The position numbers and the translations under genes were made by a program. Of a stretch of DNA of 7,380 nucleotides, positions 5,121 through 7,380 are shown one piece after another. The DNA comes from an uncultured Anaerosacchariphilus sp. (GTDB taxonomy: Bacteria; Bacillota; Clostridia; Lachnospirales; Lachnospiraceae), in the NCBI GenBank assembly GCA_934373375.1, contig CAKROP010000097.1, forward strand, positions 1 through 7,380, given 5' to 3'. The notes beneath the pieces were generated by a model that saw only the letters and a program-made list of their open reading frames with translations, did not search any database and had not been told where the DNA came from. Numbering within the stretch: the stretch's first letter is position 1; every line of letters starts with the position of its first letter.

Positions 5121-6482
5121 ATGTCTGAAACCATAGAAAAAAAGTCCTCCGGGCAGCACGGGATGCTGATGACGGAGGGCAGTATTTTTGTCAATCTTCT
5201 TTTATTTTCCATTCCGCTGATTCTGGGCAATCTGTTGCAGCAGACCTATAACGCAGTGGACTCGATTATTGTGGGAAACTGTGTGGGAAGCAATGCGCTG
5301 GCCGCTGTGGGCGCGGGAGCGTCGCTGATCTATCTTTTGATCGCGTTCAGCCAGGGAGCCTCTGTGGGCGCGGGCGTTATCATTTCTCAATATCTTGGGG
5401 CGCGGGATTCGGAGCATGTGCGGACTGCCGTTCATACAGCTGTCACAGCGGCCCTGATCCTGGGAGTGCTTCTGACCATCGGCGGGCTTCGATTCACCAG
5501 ACCGCTTCTGATCTGGATGAATACGCCGGAGGAGGTGCTGGAGGACGCCGTGCTTTATCTGCGGATTTATTCCGGCGGCATGGTTTTTAATGTCCTTTAC
5601 AATATGATGGCTGGTATTCTGAACGCTGCCGGCAATTCCAGGCGTTCGCTCCTCTATCTGGCTGCCGCAGCCTTCACGAACATTTTCATGGATGTACTTC
5701 TGATTGCGGTTTTGAAAATGGGCGTGGCAGGCGCGGCTATCGCTACGGATATGAGCCAGGCGGCGTCCTGTATTCTGGCTTTTCTGTTCCTGCTTCGCGT
5801 TCCGGCGGATTATCAGGTGCATATTCCGGAGCTTCGGCTGAACGGCTTCATGGCTTTGCAGATTTTGCGTGTAGGTCTTCCCACGGGTATCCAGAATATG
5901 GTCATTTCTCTGTCCAATATTCTGGTACAGGCTGCCGTCAACGGATACGGCACGGCTGCGATGGCCGGTTTCGGCGCTTACTTAAAGATCGACGGCTTCA
6001 ATATCCTTCCGGTTTTGAGCTTTAGTATGGCGATCACAACCTTCGTGGGACAGAATTACGGCGCCGGAAATCTGAAGCGCGTAAAAAAGGGCATGTGGGT
6101 GACCCTTGGCATGTGTATTGTATACACGGTCGTTACCGGCGCGCTGCTGCTGTTCTTCTCGCGCCCGGCTCTCGGACTTTTTACCAAGGATTCCACGGTT
6201 ATCGACTTCGGGCAAATCGCCATGCGGTATTTCTGCCCCTTTTATTGGCTGCTTGCCATTCTTCACGCGCTGGCGGGTACCGTCCGTGGAACCGGCAAAA
6301 CGGTGCCGCCCATGGTGGTTCTGCTTCTGTCCCTCTGTCTGTTCCGTATCCTCTGGATCCGGCTTATTCTGCCTGGCTTCCATGGGATCGAAGGCGTCTA
6401 CATCCTGTACCCGGTTTCTTGGGCGCTGGGTATGGTGCTGATGATTCTGTATACCTGGAAGGGAAAATGGATGAGTGCATAA
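5121..6482 (+). CDS. MATE family efflux transporter
   Basis: Complete 453-residue integral membrane protein of the multidrug and toxic compound extrusion family, normal length, with about twelve hydrophobic segments in two similar halves (~20-225 and ~240-450). Typical family sequence is seen in the first helix, PLILGNLLQQTYNAVDSIIV (residues 32-51), and in GQNYGAGNLKRVKKG, the repeat-2 counterpart of ISQYLGARDSEHVRTA; GTVRGTGKTVPPM is the late loop matching AGILNAAGNSRRS of the first half. MATE proteins export cations, drugs or metabolites using Na+ or H+ gradients; the substrate cannot be read from the sequence. The ATG has AGGGG 7 bases upstream and is the first good start. It is a single gene with its own promoter and terminator, and is higher in GC than the HTH-LPD3 gene. 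Confidence 0.95.
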   Translation: MSETIEKKSSGQHGMLMTEGSIFVNLLLFSIPLILGNLLQQTYNAVDSIIVGNCVGSNALAAVGAGASLIYLLIAFSQGASVGAGVIISQYLGARDSEHVRTAVHTAVTAALILGVLLTIGGLRFTRPLLIWMNTPEEVLEDAVLYLRIYSGGMVFNVLYNMMAGILNAAGNSRRSLLYLAAAAFTNIFMDVLLIAVLKMGVAGAAIATDMSQAASCILAFLFLLRVPADYQVHIPELRLNGFMALQILRVGLPTGIQNMVISLSNILVQAAVNGYGTAAMAGFGAYLKIDGFNILPVLSFSMAITTFVGQNYGAGNLKRVKKGMWVTLGMCIVYTVVTGALLLFFSRPALGLFTKDSTVIDFGQIAMRYFCPFYWLLAILHALAGTVRGTGKTVPPMVVLLLSLCLFRILWIRLILPGFHGIEGVYILYPVSWALGMVLMILYTWKGKWMSA

Positions 6483-6489
6483 AAGAAGC

Positions 6490-6518
6490 GGGGCGTTGCA
6501 GTTCGTCTGCAACGCCCC
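6490..6518 (+). terminator. Strong hairpin terminator after the MATE gene, possibly bidirectional
   Basis: Arms 6490-6500 and 6508-6518 pair perfectly over 11 GC-rich bp with a 7-base loop. The hairpin begins 7 bases after the MATE stop. The T run (TTTTATTT, 6530-6537) is displaced by about 11 bases on the plus side; on the minus side GCTTCTTTT follows the stem directly. It therefore probably serves both the MATE gene and the converging surface-protein fragment. Confidence 0.75.
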
Positions 6519-6539
6519 GAATGTTACTGTTTTATTTCC

Positions 6540-6947
6540 TTAACGCCCGCGCTTCCGGATCAGGAGGATCGTAAGCGTGATCCCGATCCCCAGCAGAGAA
6601 GCACCTGCCAGACAGATGGCCACGACCGTACTTGCACCGATGGCAGGCGGCGTGCTTTCTGTATTTTCCGGCTCGGAATTGTCCTGATCGTCCCGGACAC
6701 GTCCGGCATTGATGGTGGTACCATCGGCCAGAGTGAGGATCAGGTCGCCCTCCTCATTGATCTGCGCGCCGTCGATTCCGGCAGCAACCGTGCCGTCCTT
6801 GCCGTCTTCTCCCTTTTCGCCGTCCTGGCCCTTGGCGGGAACCCCGGTGTCCAGGTCACCCAGCCACCAGTTCCCGTTCTCGCCGATCTCCGGGGTGTTG
6901 CCGACGGCCTTGACCTCGGTATCCACATCCCCGACCCAACACGGGAA
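6540..6947 (-). pseudogene. C-terminal remnant of a Gly-rich cell-surface protein
   Basis: An open frame of ~135 codons with no credible start; it begins at a TGA (6950-6948) beside the primase junction. It reads CWVGDVDTEVKAVGNTPEIG, then ENGNWWLGDLDTGVPAKG: two copies of a W[VL]GD.DT.V unit common in clostridial extracellular proteins. Collagen-like GxxG repeats follow (GQDGEKGEDGKDG), then a strand module (INEEGDLILTLADGTTINAG), an acidic/Pro linker, one membrane helix (AIGASTVVAICLAGASLLGI and onward) and a basic tail RKRGR. The order is that of a surface protein anchored by a C-terminal helix; no LPXTG motif is present, so sortase anchoring is not supported. A GTG at 6926 could start a 128-residue product but lacks a normal ribosome site and a signal peptide. 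The N-terminal bulk has been lost at the junction near 6940. Confidence 0.72.
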
Positions 6948-7265
6948 TCAGCGGTTTTCTTCCAGCGCGTTTTCATATGGTGTCTGGCGGGGCTGCACCG
7001 GCTGATTGGGAACAACTATCGGTTCAGCATTTCAGGTAAGGCCAGAGAGAACATGGAGACGGTTAAACGTAGCAGCAACAATGTGATCGAGTTTCTGCAA
7101 TCTGAGGGCTACATCCGTTTCAAGGCTGACAGCGAAGCCAGCTCGAAGGCGATCTATGAAGCCTACACAAGATGGTGCGACGATAACGCACAGAAGCCTA
7201 TGTGGGGATATGTTTGCGAACCTGACCATGAATGTCAAATCAACGCTGATGGTGATTCGTTGTAG
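6939..7265 (+). pseudogene. C-terminal fragment of a phage/plasmid-type DNA primase-helicase
   Basis: The plus-strand frame reads TRESAVFFQRVFIWCLAGLH, RLIGNNYRFSISGKAREN, then METVKRSSNNVIEFLQSEGY, KADSEASSKAIYEAYTRWCD and DNAQKPM. This is the C-terminal winged-helix region of P4/D5-like primase-helicases (compare xxWCLEGLxRL, SSxxLYxxYxxWCxxN), which start replication of phages and mobile elements; recognition is by motif memory. All of the helicase and primase domains are missing upstream, where the frame runs into sequence antisense to the surface-protein remnant. After codon KPM (7200-7202) the reading leaves the family pattern (the expected S-x-x-x-F near the end is absent) and stops at 7265. 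The ATG at 7053 with weak AGAGAG could yield 70 residues. It is a scar of a former mobile element. Confidence 0.72.
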
Positions 7266-7300
7266 ACACCCGTCAAATTGTCGGGACGGCATCTCTGTAA

Positions 7301-7319
7301 ATCCTGCACTTTGCGGGAT
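7301..7319 (+). terminator. Weak hairpin with T-rich tail before the right-edge promoter
   Basis: ATCCTGC (7301-7307) pairs with GCGGGAT (7313-7319), 7 bp with one G-U pair and a 5-base loop, followed by GCTGTTTTCTG. It could insulate the next gene from upstream transcription. It lies upstream of the TATAAT, so it is not part of that gene's leader. Confidence 0.35.
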
Positions 7320-7340
7320 GCTGTTTTCTGAAATATTTTG

Positions 7341-7372
7341 TATAATATTATCAATGAATAAGAAAAAGGAGG
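7341..7372 (+). promoter_or_regulatory. -10 box and ribosome binding site for a gene beyond the right edge
   Basis: A perfect TATAAT (7341-7346) is followed by AAGGAGG (7366-7372) and 8 more bases to the window end, so a start codon is expected at or just after 7381. The transcript leader would be only ~28 bases. No good -35 box is present at 16-18 bases (sequence there is ATGCTG/TGCTGT), so an activator or a non-standard contact may be involved. The gene itself is not visible. Confidence 0.55.
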
Positions 7373-7380
7373 TACTCATT

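Noticed and set aside
5202..5822. Minus-strand open frame of 206 codons
   Set aside because: Antisense shadow of the MATE transporter; its His/Gln/Arg-rich composition is typical of a reverse reading of membrane-protein codons.
6790..6830. Collagen-like GxxG repeats as a phage tail-fibre
   Set aside because: The following strand module, acidic linker, membrane helix and basic tail fit a membrane-anchored surface protein.
6950..7015. Minus-strand reading ending ..TPYENALEENR as a separate protein tail
   Set aside because: It is antisense to the primase C-terminal pattern, which is longer and better supported on the plus strand.
1..7380. tRNA, rRNA, CRISPR array or complete insertion sequence
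   Set aside because: No cloverleaf, rRNA-like sequence, regularly spaced repeat or transposase frame was seen on either strand.

Overview
The window reads as low-to-moderate GC Firmicute chromosome, most likely a gut clostridium of the Lachnospiraceae type. The support is strong AGGAGG-type ribosome binding sites, sigma-A promoters with 17-base spacers, a BlaI/BlaR1-style regulatory pair, an LPD3-like domain and a WxGD/Gly-rich surface protein. The taxon is inferred from gene style, not from a marker gene. Most genes lie on the minus strand; only the MATE transporter, a primase fragment and a promoter at the right edge point forward.

Left part (1-1862). The 5' part of a GNAT acetyltransferase (off the left edge), a complete histidine phosphatase, and an AT-rich gene joining an XRE-like HTH to an LPD3-like domain. 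The HTH gene has its own promoter containing a palindrome and stands apart in base composition, suggesting acquisition.

Middle part (1909-4096). A carbon-nitrogen hydrolase remnant keeps its promoter, ribosome binding site, first ~34 codons and last ~40 codons, but has lost the middle. Next comes a damaged BlaR1-like (M56) sensor: the N-terminal membrane part and the C-terminal sensor remain, the metallopeptidase core is missing, the two parts lie in different frames, and two in-frame stops interrupt the second. Its partner, the BlaI-type repressor, is intact, as is a promoter bearing a perfect 19-bp inverted repeat. The repressor therefore seems to have lost its sensor-protease.

Right part (4097-7380). 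A minus-strand run of very small genes (59-aa membrane protein, 84-aa soluble protein, a possibly frameshifted 35-46-aa membrane protein, a 23-codon ORF) follows a good promoter. A complete MATE efflux transporter runs forward to a strong hairpin terminator. Beyond it, the tail of a cell-surface protein (minus) abuts antiparallel the tail of a phage/plasmid-type primase-helicase (plus), a rearrangement scar. The primase piece itself breaks off near 7203, and a hairpin, a TATAAT and an AAGGAGG follow, positioned for a gene starting just past the right edge.

Overall this is an accessory, decaying region: four broken or truncated genes in 7.4 kb beside intact regulators and a transporter. I did not find a complete multi-gene defence or biosynthetic system. 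The most unusual intact items are the HTH-LPD3 fusion with a possible antisense promoter, the repressor orphaned from its sensor, and the small-gene chain.
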